Assembly (NCBI GenBank): GCA_947628725.1
Contig: CANRAQ010000011.1
Coordinates: 1 to 21,095, forward strand
Length of the DNA: 21,095 nucleotides
Direction: 5' to 3'
DNA from: an uncultured Bacilli bacterium
Lineage (GTDB): Bacteria > Bacillota_I > Bacilli_A > RF39 > UBA660
Below are positions 13,357 through 21,095 of the stretch, in pieces; position 1 is the first letter of the stretch; each line of letters begins with the position of its first letter. Made by a program: the position numbers and the translations under genes. The notes beneath the pieces were generated by a model, which was not told the DNA's origin, made no database searches, and was given only the letters and a program-made list of their open reading frames with translations.

Positions 13357-14688
13357 ATGAATAGAGAAATACCTAATAACATTGATGCAGAACAATCAGT
13401 TTTAGGCTCTATGTTCTTAAGCAAAAAAGCATTGCAAAAATCATTAGAATTGTTAAATGGTAGTGAATTTTATTTAGATAATCATTCTAAAATATTCGAA
13501 TGTATAAAATCATTAGATTCTCGTGGAATAATGGTTGATTTAACTACTGTTGCAGAGGAACTTAACAATAGAAATTGGTTAAAACAAGTAGGTGATGTAG
13601 ATTATTTAACTGAAATAATCGAAAGTGTACCTTCTACTGCAAATATAGATCAATATATAAAAATAGTTGAAGATAAGGCTATACTTAGAAGATTGATAGA
13701 TGAAGCAACTAGTATTATATCTAATAGTTATGATACAAAAAATGATATTGGTCAAGTAATTGAAGAAGCAGAAAAGAGAATATTCGATGTGTCAAAGAGC
13801 CTTAGAAGTACTGAATTTAAATCAATACAAGATGTATTATATAAGGCACAGGCCGATTTAGAGAAGTTAGCGTCTAATAAAGGTGATATAACTGGAATAC
13901 CAACAGGATTTTATGAATTAGATAAATTAACTAGCGGTTTTCATCCTCATGAATTAATAATAATAGCTGCTCGTCCAGGTATGGGGAAAACTGCTATAGC
14001 GCTTAATATGGTAACTAATATTGCGATTAACTCAAAAAAGTCAGTGGCTTTATTTAATATGGAAATGGGTGCAGAACAACTTGCTATGCGTATGCTTTCT
14101 AGTGTTGGTCAAATAGATGGTAATAAATTAAAGACAGGTAATTTGGAACATTCTGATTGGAAGAGAGTAAATGAAGCAATAAGTAGACTTTCTAATACAA
14201 ATATATATATAGATGATACTGCAGGAAATACTGTTGGAGAGATTAGAAGTAAATGTAGAAAACTTGCAACAAGTCCAAGTGGACTTGACATAGTTGTAAT
14301 TGACTATTTAACTCTTATTCAAGGTACTAGCAAAAATGGCGCAAATAGACAACAAGAAGTAGCAGATATATCAAGAGCACTTAAAACTATGGCTATGGAA
14401 CTTGATGTACCAGTAATTGCTTTATCACAACTTTCAAGAGGTGTAGAGCAAAGAGTAGATAAGAAACCTATGCTTTCAGATTTAAGAGAATCTGGAGCCA
14501 TAGAGCAAGATGCCGATATAGTTGCGTTTTTACATTGTTCAGATGAAGAAAAGGAAAAACCAAATAGTATGATGGAATTTGTTATAAGGAAACATCGTAA
14601 TGGACCTTTAGCGGATGTTCCATTAATATTTCAAAGAAATACAAGTACATTTGTGAATGTAGCAAACGTAAAAGATGAAGAGAGGTAG
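13357..14688 (+). CDS. dnaB: Replicative DNA helicase DnaB (DnaC of Bacillus)
   Basis: A 443-residue hexameric 5'-3' helicase that unwinds DNA at the fork and recruits primase. Residues 1-150 are the DnaB N-terminal helical domain (PNNIDAEQSVLGSMFL). The RecA-like domain begins near 175 with TGIPTGFYELDKLTSG and has Walker A ARPGMGKT (205-212), Walker B IVVIDYLTLIQ and the arginine-finger region SDLRESGAIEQDADIVAFL. No intein is present. ATG 13357 is preferred: TAGGTGG (13345-13351) lies five bases upstream, whereas GTG 13348 lies within that ribosome site. Confidence 0.97.
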   Translation: MNREIPNNIDAEQSVLGSMFLSKKALQKSLELLNGSEFYLDNHSKIFECIKSLDSRGIMVDLTTVAEELNNRNWLKQVGDVDYLTEIIESVPSTANIDQYIKIVEDKAILRRLIDEATSIISNSYDTKNDIGQVIEEAEKRIFDVSKSLRSTEFKSIQDVLYKAQADLEKLASNKGDITGIPTGFYELDKLTSGFHPHELIIIAARPGMGKTAIALNMVTNIAINSKKSVALFNMEMGAEQLAMRMLSSVGQIDGNKLKTGNLEHSDWKRVNEAISRLSNTNIYIDDTAGNTVGEIRSKCRKLATSPSGLDIVVIDYLTLIQGTSKNGANRQQEVADISRALKTMAMELDVPVIALSQLSRGVEQRVDKKPMLSDLRESGAIEQDADIVAFLHCSDEEKEKPNSMMEFVIRKHRNGPLADVPLIFQRNTSTFVNVANVKDEER

Positions 14689-14691
14689 TTT

Positions 14692-16398
14692 ATGAAAAAA
14701 GTAGGAACATGTTTTCTCGTGTTTATTTTATCAGTTGTAATATTTCTTTTTGGATTTAACTATAATTCAAATGTTGAACCAGGTTCTTATTATAATGTTT
14801 ATCTTGATAGTGAATATATTGGTATGATAAAGTCAAAAGAAGAACTTGATGATTATATAAATAGTCAAGCAATTATAATAAGGGATAATGTTAGAAAATA
14901 TATGCTTATAGTAGATTCTATAGATACATTTAACAAGATAGAATCTACAGTACAATATGATTCTAGTAGTAAAAAAAGTAAAGTAGATTATTTAATAAAA
15001 AATAGTAAGCAATTTAATATATCTGACGATGATTTAGATAACCTAAAATATTATAAAGAAAATAAAGTTTATAACTATAGTGAATCAGATATAAATGATA
15101 TGAAGGAATATATTGAATCTAATGAAATATACACTCATGTTGATAATGTATATACTCCAAATGGAATAGAAGTAAAAAAGGTATTTACATATAATGGAAA
15201 TGTAACAAGTGTACCTGAAATATATAAAAGAATAATGGCTAAAAAATCTTGTACTGTAGCAGGATATAAATTCACAATTAAAAATGAAGAAAATAAAGAA
15301 GATATAGTAATTTATACTATAGATGATGAAATATTTTCAGATGCAATTAATAGGTTAATAACAATATTTGTAGATAGTAACAAGTATGATTTATATAAGA
15401 ATGGAACACAACCTGATATAACAACAGTAGGTTCATTAATTGAAAATATATATGTAGGTGAGGATATAACTTATAAAGCAACAAACATACCTGTTGAAGA
15501 AAAAATATATACAGATTCTACAAGTCTTTCTGCATATTTACTTTATGGTGATGGATTTACAGAAAAGAAAGTGACTGTAAAAAAAGGAGATACTATTGAA
15601 TCTATATCATTCGATAATCAAATAAGTGAACAAGAATTCTTAATATTTAATAATAAATATACAAGTAGAGATAATTTAATTGCTCCTGGAACAGAAGTTA
15701 CAATTTCTAAAATTGCGCCTAAAATACAAATAGTTGTTGAGACATATGAAGTTTCAGATAAAGAAACTGATTATGATACACAAGAAAGATTTGATGAAAG
15801 TTTACCTCAGGGAACTGTAATAGTAACTCAAGAGGGAGAAAAAGGAATCGAGAGAGTTACACAAGATGTTAAAAGTATAAATGGTGAAATTTCTTATATC
15901 AATCCAGTAAGTAAGGAAACTATAAAGGCATCTACTCCTAGAATAGTTACAATAGGAACAAAATTTATACCTAATGTAGGTAGTACTGCTTCTTGGGGAT
16001 GGCCTACTAATAGTGGTTATACTATCACATCTTATTATGGATATAGAGTTAGTGGATATGATAGCGCTAATGGAAATATTCATGCAGGTATAGATATTGC
16101 AGGAACAGGATACGGATCACCTGTATATGCAGCAAACAATGGTGTAATAGTTACAAGACAGTATAAATATGACTATGGTAATCATATACTTATAAATCAT
16201 AATAATGGTTATTATACTCTTTACGCTCATATGTCTTCATTTGCTCCTAATCTTTCAGTTGGAAGTACTGTAAGTCGTGGACAGATAATAGGATATGTTG
16301 GGTCTACTGGTTGGGCATCAGGACCACATTTACATTTTGAAATTAGAACATGTGAAAAATGGGCATGTACTACTAACCCATTAAATTATTATCGATGA
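14692..16398 (+). CDS. LysM-G5-M23 peptidoglycan hydrolase
   Basis: A 568-residue exported enzyme. A hydrophobic segment (about 5-22) serves as signal peptide or anchor. A long region of unrecognised type (about 30-280) follows, then a LysM-like module (292-340, VTVKKGDTIESISFDNQISE), a G5 domain (about 344-424) and a C-terminal M23 metallopeptidase (about 460-560). Zinc-site residues are H464 and D468 in HAGID and H548 in HLHFE, with H513 and H546 as further active-site His. M23 enzymes cut peptide cross-links in the wall, while LysM and G5 bind glycan. The gene starts three bases after dnaB, with its ribosome site in the end of dnaB, and its TGA overlaps the walJ ATG, giving tight co-expression. 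In Bacillus this place belongs to other wall-control genes. Confidence 0.93.
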   Translation: MKKVGTCFLVFILSVVIFLFGFNYNSNVEPGSYYNVYLDSEYIGMIKSKEELDDYINSQAIIIRDNVRKYMLIVDSIDTFNKIESTVQYDSSSKKSKVDYLIKNSKQFNISDDDLDNLKYYKENKVYNYSESDINDMKEYIESNEIYTHVDNVYTPNGIEVKKVFTYNGNVTSVPEIYKRIMAKKSCTVAGYKFTIKNEENKEDIVIYTIDDEIFSDAINRLITIFVDSNKYDLYKNGTQPDITTVGSLIENIYVGEDITYKATNIPVEEKIYTDSTSLSAYLLYGDGFTEKKVTVKKGDTIESISFDNQISEQEFLIFNNKYTSRDNLIAPGTEVTISKIAPKIQIVVETYEVSDKETDYDTQERFDESLPQGTVIVTQEGEKGIERVTQDVKSINGEISYINPVSKETIKASTPRIVTIGTKFIPNVGSTASWGWPTNSGYTITSYYGYRVSGYDSANGNIHAGIDIAGTGYGSPVYAANNGVIVTRQYKYDYGNHILINHNNGYYTLYAHMSSFAPNLSVGSTVSRGQIIGYVGSTGWASGPHLHFEIRTCEKWACTTNPLNYYR

Positions 16399-17156
16399 GA
16401 GTATGCAATTTATCAAGTGGAAGCAAAGGTAATTGTACCTATGTTGAAACCGATAATCATAAAATATTAATAGACATAGGTACAAGTAGTTTATATGTAG
16501 AAAAATCACTAAAATCTATAGGAGTAGATCCTAGTGAGATCGATATTATATTAGTGACTCATGCCCACATAGATCATGTATCTGGGCTTAGAGTTTTTAC
16601 AAAAAAATATAATCCACTTGTATATATTTCAGATAAAATATTAAAAGAAGCAAATTTAAAAATAGAAAATGTTGTTAGTAGTACAGATGTAGATGTAAAC
16701 GATGATATAAAAATTAAATCTATTAGGCTTTCACATGATGTTACTGATATAAAAGGTTATTTGATTGAAGATAAAAATTCTTCTATGGTATATATAACTG
16801 ATACAGGATATATAAGTGAAAAGAACTTTGACTTAATCAAAAATAAAAATCTATATATATTAGAAAGTAATCACGATGTAGAAAAACTTATGAATAATCC
16901 TAAATATCCACATCATACAAAGATAAGAATATTAAGTGATAAAGGGCATTTATCCAATAAAGAATCTGCCTATTACGCAACTAAATTAATAGGTGATAAG
17001 ACAAAATATATAATTTTGGCGCATTTAAGTGAACAAAATAATACAGAGGAACTTGCTGTTGAAACTTTAAAAGATGCACTTAAAAAAAACAATATAGATT
17101 TTAAAAATATATCTGTCGCACGCCAAAATGAAATGTCGGAGTTGTTTTATGTATGA
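16395..17156 (+). CDS. walJ: WalJ/YycJ metallo-beta-lactamase-fold hydrolase
   Basis: A 253-residue MBL-fold protein with N-terminal CNLSSGSKGNCTYVE, ILIDIGTS and the metal motif THAHIDH (55-61: H56, H58, D60, H61), with later metal residues expected in SHDVTD, ITDTG and LAHLSEQNN. This pattern is typical of YycJ/WalJ, implicated in coordinating cell-wall metabolism and replication in Bacilli and predicted to be a 5' nuclease of the MBL family. The start shares ATGA with the upstream stop, and its own stop shares ATGA with rlmH, showing translational coupling. WalRK, HIJ and HtrA neighbours of Bacillus are absent, but walJ-rlmH adjacency is retained. Confidence 0.93.
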   Translation: MRVCNLSSGSKGNCTYVETDNHKILIDIGTSSLYVEKSLKSIGVDPSEIDIILVTHAHIDHVSGLRVFTKKYNPLVYISDKILKEANLKIENVVSSTDVDVNDDIKIKSIRLSHDVTDIKGYLIEDKNSSMVYITDTGYISEKNFDLIKNKNLYILESNHDVEKLMNNPKYPHHTKIRILSDKGHLSNKESAYYATKLIGDKTKYIILAHLSEQNNTEELAVETLKDALKKNNIDFKNISVARQNEMSELFYV

Positions 17157-17608
17157 TTAAGATAATATGTGTTGGGAAAATAAAAGAAAAATATATAAAA
17201 GATGCAATTAACGAATATGAAAAAAGATTATCAAAATACACCAAATTAGAGATAATTGAAGTAGAAGATTATGATAATCAAAATATAGAAATTACTCTTT
17301 CTAAAGAGTGTGAAAGTATAAAGAAATATATAAATCCTAAAGATTATATAATTACATTAGAAATAGAAGGTAATATGCTATCTAGTGTTGAGTTTGCAAA
17401 AAAGATTGATAATATTTTTAATAATTATTCTAATATAACATTTATAATAGGTGGCTCACATGGACTACATGATGATATAAAAAATATGAGTAATTATAAA
17501 TTATCATTTTCAAAGTTAACTTTTCCACATCAATTATTTAGAGTAATTTTACTTGAACAAATATATAGAGTATTTAAGATAAATAATAATGAGAGTTATC
17601 ACAAATAA
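17153..17608 (+). CDS. rlmH: 23S rRNA pseudouridine-1915 N3-methyltransferase RlmH
   Basis: A 151-residue SPOUT-class methyltransferase that methylates the pseudouridine in helix 69 of 23S rRNA on assembled ribosomes. Seen are the N-terminal IKIICVGKIKEKYIKDAINE, the SAM-binding knot motif FIIGGSHGL and the C-terminal LTFPHQLFRVILLEQIYRVF ending in SYHK, all canonical; the usual final RGEPYHK is NNESYHK here. The length matches the family (about 159). The start overlaps the walJ stop by four bases. The last codons form the left arm of the terminator. Confidence 0.96.
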   Translation: MIKIICVGKIKEKYIKDAINEYEKRLSKYTKLEIIEVEDYDNQNIEITLSKECESIKKYINPKDYIITLEIEGNMLSSVEFAKKIDNIFNNYSNITFIIGGSHGLHDDIKNMSNYKLSFSKLTFPHQLFRVILLEQIYRVFKINNNESYHK

Positions 17609-17621
17609 GATAACTTTTTTT
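17594..17621 (+). terminator. Terminator overlapping the end of rlmH
   Basis: AGTTATC (17594-17600) pairs perfectly with GATAACT (17609-17615) around an eight-base loop, followed by seven T residues (17615-17621). The rlmH stop codon (17606-17608) is in the loop. The -35 box of the tilS promoter begins two bases later. Confidence 0.88.
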
Positions 17622-17622
17622 C

Positions 17623-17651
17623 TTGTCTATTTTTAAATACTAATGTATAAT
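17623..17651 (+). promoter_or_regulatory. Sigma-A-type promoter of tilS-ftsH
   Basis: TTGTCT (17623-17628) and TATAAT (17646-17651) are separated by 17 bases, immediately after the rlmH terminator. tilS starts 17 bases downstream of the -10 box. Confidence 0.85.
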
Positions 17652-17667
17652 ACTTAATGGTGATTTG

Positions 17668-18975
17668 ATGAACGAGGTATATAATTTTATAAAAGGATTA
17701 AATATAAAATCTAAATATGTTGTTGCCGCTATAAGTGGTGGTCCAGATTCTATGTTATTATTACATATATTAATTAATCTAAAAAAAGAATTAAATTATA
17801 ATATAGTAGTTGCCCATGTTCATCATAATATTAGAAAAGAAAGTGATGCAGAAGCAGAAAATTTGAAAAAAATATGTGAAAACAACAACATAATATTTGA
17901 GTTCATGAAAATTGAAAATTACCCTAATAACAAATTTTCTGAAATGAAAGCACGAGAAATTAGATATAAATTTTTTGATGAAGTTATAAAAAAATACAAA
18001 TCTGACATTTTGTTTACAGCGCATCATGGAGATGATATGATTGAAACTATTTTGATGAGATTAACTAGAGGTTCAAGCATTAAAGGCTATGCCGGATTTG
18101 AAGCATTATCGCATAGTAGAGGTTATATAATCGCAAGACCACTGGTATTTTTAACTAAGGATGAAATAGTTAAATATTTAGATGAAAATAACCTATGGTA
18201 TGCAGTAGATATGTCAAATAAAAGTGACAAGTACACTAGAAATAGATATAGAAAATATATACTACCAGAGATAAAAAAGGAGAATGCAAACGCACATTAT
18301 AAATTTTTAGAATTTAATAAGAAAATGTTAATGGTAGATAGTTATTTAAAAAAAGAGGCAAATAATTTTTTAAGCAATTCTAAATATATAGATATTAATA
18401 AATTTAATAAATTAGATGAGATAATTAAAATATATGTATTACATGAGTATCTAAAAAATATATATAAAAGTGATATTTCTTGTATAAATGATAGTCATAT
18501 TTATATAATAATAAATATATTAAATAAAAATAAGAATACTATATTTGATTTACCAATAAATAAAAAAGGTGTGGTTGAATATAATACTTTTAGGGTTGAG
18601 GAAATAAAAGAGATAAAAAAATTTAATTATACTTTTACTGATGAAATAAAATTAGATAATGGTAAAAGTATAAAAATTGATAATAGTTCTACATCTACCA
18701 GTAATTATGTAATACATCTTAATAGTAAAGAGATAAAATTTCCACTTCATGTAAGAAATAGAGAAGATGGGGACAATATGATTGTAAAGAATATGACACA
18801 TAAGAAAAAAGTTAAGGATATACTTATAAATTCAAAGATACCAAGTACATTAAGGGATACTATACCTATAGTCACTGATGATACAGGAGAAATTATATGG
18901 ATACCTGGAATAAAAAAGTCACATTTAGATAGAAAAAAAGATGAAAAGTATGATATAATATTAACATACAATTAA
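17668..18975 (+). CDS. tilS: tRNA(Ile)-lysidine synthase
   Basis: A 435-residue PP-loop ATPase that converts C34 of the tRNA(Ile) CAU anticodon to lysidine, required for reading AUA codons, which are abundant here. The PP-loop motif SGGPDS is at 23-28, followed by VAHVHHNIRKESDAEAENL, FTAHHGDDMIETILMR and the specificity region RYRKYILPEI. The C-terminal TilS domain is present (FPLHVRNREDGD, KKVKDILINSKIPSTLRDTI, IIWIPGIKKS). ATG 17668 is chosen over TTG 17665 because of its better spacing from GGTGAT (17659-17664). tilS before ftsH is a classical Firmicutes order, although hpt, which often lies between them, is missing. Confidence 0.96.
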   Translation: MNEVYNFIKGLNIKSKYVVAAISGGPDSMLLLHILINLKKELNYNIVVAHVHHNIRKESDAEAENLKKICENNNIIFEFMKIENYPNNKFSEMKAREIRYKFFDEVIKKYKSDILFTAHHGDDMIETILMRLTRGSSIKGYAGFEALSHSRGYIIARPLVFLTKDEIVKYLDENNLWYAVDMSNKSDKYTRNRYRKYILPEIKKENANAHYKFLEFNKKMLMVDSYLKKEANNFLSNSKYIDINKFNKLDEIIKIYVLHEYLKNIYKSDISCINDSHIYIIINILNKNKNTIFDLPINKKGVVEYNTFRVEEIKEIKKFNYTFTDEIKLDNGKSIKIDNSSTSTSNYVIHLNSKEIKFPLHVRNREDGDNMIVKNMTHKKKVKDILINSKIPSTLRDTIPIVTDDTGEIIWIPGIKKSHLDRKKDEKYDIILTYN

Positions 18976-18987
18976 AAGGAGGCATAT

Positions 18988-20988
18988 ATGGATAAAAAAG
19001 TCATTAAAAGAAGTATATTTTCGTATGTATTTTTAGCCATTATAATAATAGGTATATTATGGTTTATGGAGGCTTTAAATACTAAAGTAAATAGAATAAG
19101 TTATAGTGAATTTTTAGATGAATTAAAGAAGGGCACTGTAAGTGAACTTACTATTACACAAGATAGTAATAAAGGTATATATTCATTAACAGGAAAATTA
19201 GAGGATTATTCTGAAAATGAGACATTTGAAACTTCAGGAACTTTAAGTGAGGAAACATTAAAACAAATAAATGAAGTTAAGGGTGATAGCGATTTAGAAA
19301 TCAATGTAAGTAGTGATCCTCAATCAAGTTATTTTTTATTTTTCTTAGTCAATATACTACCTGTATTAATAATGGCTGGAATAATATTTGCTGCATATTA
19401 TTTTATAAGTAGGCAAATGGGTTCAGCAAATAAATCAATGGATTTTGGTAGAAGTAGAGCTCGTCTTACAAGTGATAAAGATAAAGTTAAATTTGATAAA
19501 GTAGCAGGTTTAACTGAAGAAAAAGAAGAAGTACAAGAATTAATAGATTTCTTAAAAGAACCAAAGAAATTTCAAAAGATGGGCGCAAGAATCCCAAAAG
19601 GAGTTTTACTAGTAGGTCCTCCTGGAACAGGAAAAACATTACTTGCTAAAGCAGTTGCAGGAGAAGCAAATGTACCATTTTATTTTATAAGTGGTTCAGA
19701 TTTCGTTGAGTTATTTGTAGGTGTAGGTGCTAGCCGTGTTAGAGATATGTTTAAACAAGCAAAACAAAATGCACCATGTTTAATATTTATAGATGAAATA
19801 GATGCAGTAGGTCGTCAAAGAGGAACAGGTCTTGGTGGTGGACATGATGAAAGAGAACAAACTCTAAATCAATTACTTACAGAGATGGATGGATTTGGAG
19901 CTAACGAAGGTATAATAGTAATTGCTGCTACAAATAGACCAGATGTTCTAGATCCAGCGTTACTTAGACCAGGAAGATTTGATAGACAAATTACTGTTAA
20001 CTTACCTGATGTTAAAGGTAGAGAAGAAATTTTAAATGTACATGCTAAGGGAAAAACATTTGCTAAAAATGTTAAATTAGAAAATATAGCTAAGCGTACA
20101 GTAGGATTTAGTGGTGCTGATTTAGAGAACTTGCTTAATGAAGCTGCACTTTTAACAGTAAGAAGACATAAAAAATGTATAACTATGGCTGAAATAGATG
20201 AAGCTCATGATAGAGTTTTAATGGGACCTGCAAAAGTAACTAAAAAATATACTGAAAAAGAGAAAAAATTGGTTGCTTATCATGAAGCTGGTCATGCCGT
20301 TGTTGGAATAAAATTAGAAGGCGCTAATGAAGTACATAAGATAACAATAATTCCTCGTGGTCAAGCAGGTGGATATAATTTGATGTTACCAAAGGAAGAA
20401 ACTTTCTTATCTACTAAAAAAGAATTATTAGAAACTATAAGTGGATTACTTGGAGGTAGAGTTGCAGAAGAATTAGTATTTAAAGAGGTAACTACAGGCG
20501 CTCATAACGATTTTGAAAAGGCTACCAAAATTGCTCGTGCAATGGTTACAGAATATGGTATGAGTGATTTAGGACCTATTCAATTTGAACATCAAGAATC
20601 AAGTGTATTCTTAGGTAGAGATTATAATAAGAGTCGTAATTTTTCAAGTCAAGTTGCATTTGAAATAGATCAAGAACAAAGAAAGATAATTAATGAATGT
20701 TATGAAAAAACTAAAAAAATTATTAAGGAAAATAGAGATTTATTAGATTTAATTGCAACTACATTACTTGAATATGAAACAATAACTAAAGAACAAATAG
20801 AATATTTAGTTAAGAATGGATGTATGCCTGATGAAGATGGAGAAATCGATTTGAGTGATTATAAAGAAGCTAGTCTATCTGATTTAACAGTAGAAGAATT
20901 AAAAGATTTAGCACAAGAAAAAGGCATAAAAAAAGTAGATAGTATGAATAAAGAAGAACTTATAAAAGCCTTAGAGGAAGATGAATAA
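18988..20988 (+). CDS. ftsH: ATP-dependent membrane zinc metalloprotease FtsH with SAP/Rho-N-like tail
   Basis: A 666-residue membrane protease that degrades misfolded membrane proteins and regulators. Transmembrane segments lie at about 10-28 and 115-140 and flank an extracytoplasmic domain. The AAA+ module has Walker A GPPGTGKT (210-217), Walker B IFIDEIDAVGR (266-276) and the second region of homology ATNRPDVLDPALLRPGRFDR. The protease site is HEAGH (432-436), with D508 as the probable third zinc ligand. After the FtsH core (to about 612), an acidic linker leads to LSDLTVEELKDLAQEKGIKK and MNKEELIKALEE (629-664), which looks like a Rho N-terminal/SAP-type helix-extended-helix module, unusual for FtsH. 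AAGGAGG (18976-18982) lies one base after the tilS stop and five before the ATG. Confidence 0.97.
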   Translation: MDKKVIKRSIFSYVFLAIIIIGILWFMEALNTKVNRISYSEFLDELKKGTVSELTITQDSNKGIYSLTGKLEDYSENETFETSGTLSEETLKQINEVKGDSDLEINVSSDPQSSYFLFFLVNILPVLIMAGIIFAAYYFISRQMGSANKSMDFGRSRARLTSDKDKVKFDKVAGLTEEKEEVQELIDFLKEPKKFQKMGARIPKGVLLVGPPGTGKTLLAKAVAGEANVPFYFISGSDFVELFVGVGASRVRDMFKQAKQNAPCLIFIDEIDAVGRQRGTGLGGGHDEREQTLNQLLTEMDGFGANEGIIVIAATNRPDVLDPALLRPGRFDRQITVNLPDVKGREEILNVHAKGKTFAKNVKLENIAKRTVGFSGADLENLLNEAALLTVRRHKKCITMAEIDEAHDRVLMGPAKVTKKYTEKEKKLVAYHEAGHAVVGIKLEGANEVHKITIIPRGQAGGYNLMLPKEETFLSTKKELLETISGLLGGRVAEELVFKEVTTGAHNDFEKATKIARAMVTEYGMSDLGPIQFEHQESSVFLGRDYNKSRNFSSQVAFEIDQEQRKIINECYEKTKKIIKENRDLLDLIATTLLEYETITKEQIEYLVKNGCMPDEDGEIDLSDYKEASLSDLTVEELKDLAQEKGIKKVDSMNKEELIKALEEDE

Positions 20989-21000
20989 TCTTCTTTTTTT
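20977..21000 (+). terminator. Terminator overlapping the end of ftsH
   Basis: GAAGAT (20977-20982) pairs with ATCTTC (20988-20993) around a five-base loop that contains most of the stop codon, followed by seven T residues. Confidence 0.85.
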
Positions 21001-21081
21001 GTATTTTTTTGAAAAAAATTCAGGAAAAAAAAGGAAATCGCCTACCTTTTGTAGAATGATATATATGAGGAGGTGAAAATA

Positions 21082-21095
21082 TTGATTGAAAATAA
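21082..21095 (+). CDS. Start of a further gene (3' end beyond window)
   Basis: A strong AGGAGGTG (21068-21075) is followed after six bases by TTG 21082 and an open frame to the edge. Only the first codons (Met-Ile-Glu-Asn) are visible, so the product cannot be named. The spacer 21001-21067 is A/T-rich, with no certain promoter; TAGAAT at 21052-21057 may be a -10 box. Confidence 0.45.

Noticed and set aside
14692..17156. Mycoplasma code (TGA as Trp)
   Set aside because: TGA ends the M23 peptidase gene and walJ exactly at the next gene's ATG, and Trp is encoded by TGG throughout.

Overview
This is a low-GC (roughly 25-28 %) Firmicutes chromosome segment using the standard bacterial code, since walJ and the M23 peptidase gene end in TGA and no long gene has an in-frame TGA. 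A SpoVT homologue, a ClpB without its N domain, very AT-rich DNA and a compact layout suggest an uncultured gut Bacilli lineage related to the Mollicutes (RF39-like). That placement is inference.

Region 1 (1-3120) is a complete diversity-generating retroelement (DGR), the main find. A 5'-truncated target gene carries a 103-bp variable repeat (VR, 575-677) near its 3' end. A matching template repeat (TR, 832-934) follows. All 14 internal VR/TR differences fall on TR adenines, the signature of adenine-directed mutagenic retrohoming. Downstream are a structured spacer, a strong terminator, a small MutS domain I-like gene, an Avd-like four-helix-bundle gene, a DGR reverse transcriptase and a small unassigned gene, each overlapping the next. 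The variable module is about 55 % GC inside very AT-rich DNA.

Region 2 (3104-6422, minus strand) holds clpB without its N domain, under a sigma-A-type promoter overlapped by a CIRCE operator, and a Fic AMP-transferase with its own inhibitory motif and a winged helix. The divergent spacer to spoVT has four helically phased TGCACA/TGTGCA half-sites.

Region 3 (6605-11777, plus strand) holds spoVT, a 60-residue membrane protein, tatD, a secreted 3D-domain protein, ksgA, a yvcK/glmR-like gene and whiA.

Region 4 (11795-21095, plus strand) holds a reduced GdpP-like DHH phosphodiesterase, rplI, dnaB, a LysM-G5-M23 cell-wall peptidase, walJ, rlmH, tilS, ftsH with an unusual C-terminal SAP/Rho-N-like tail, and the start of one more gene. 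Many intrinsic terminators overlap stop codons, so intergenic space is minimal. Regions 3 and 4 are ordinary housekeeping DNA (rRNA and tRNA modification, replication, wall remodelling, proteolysis); the DGR is the accessory element.
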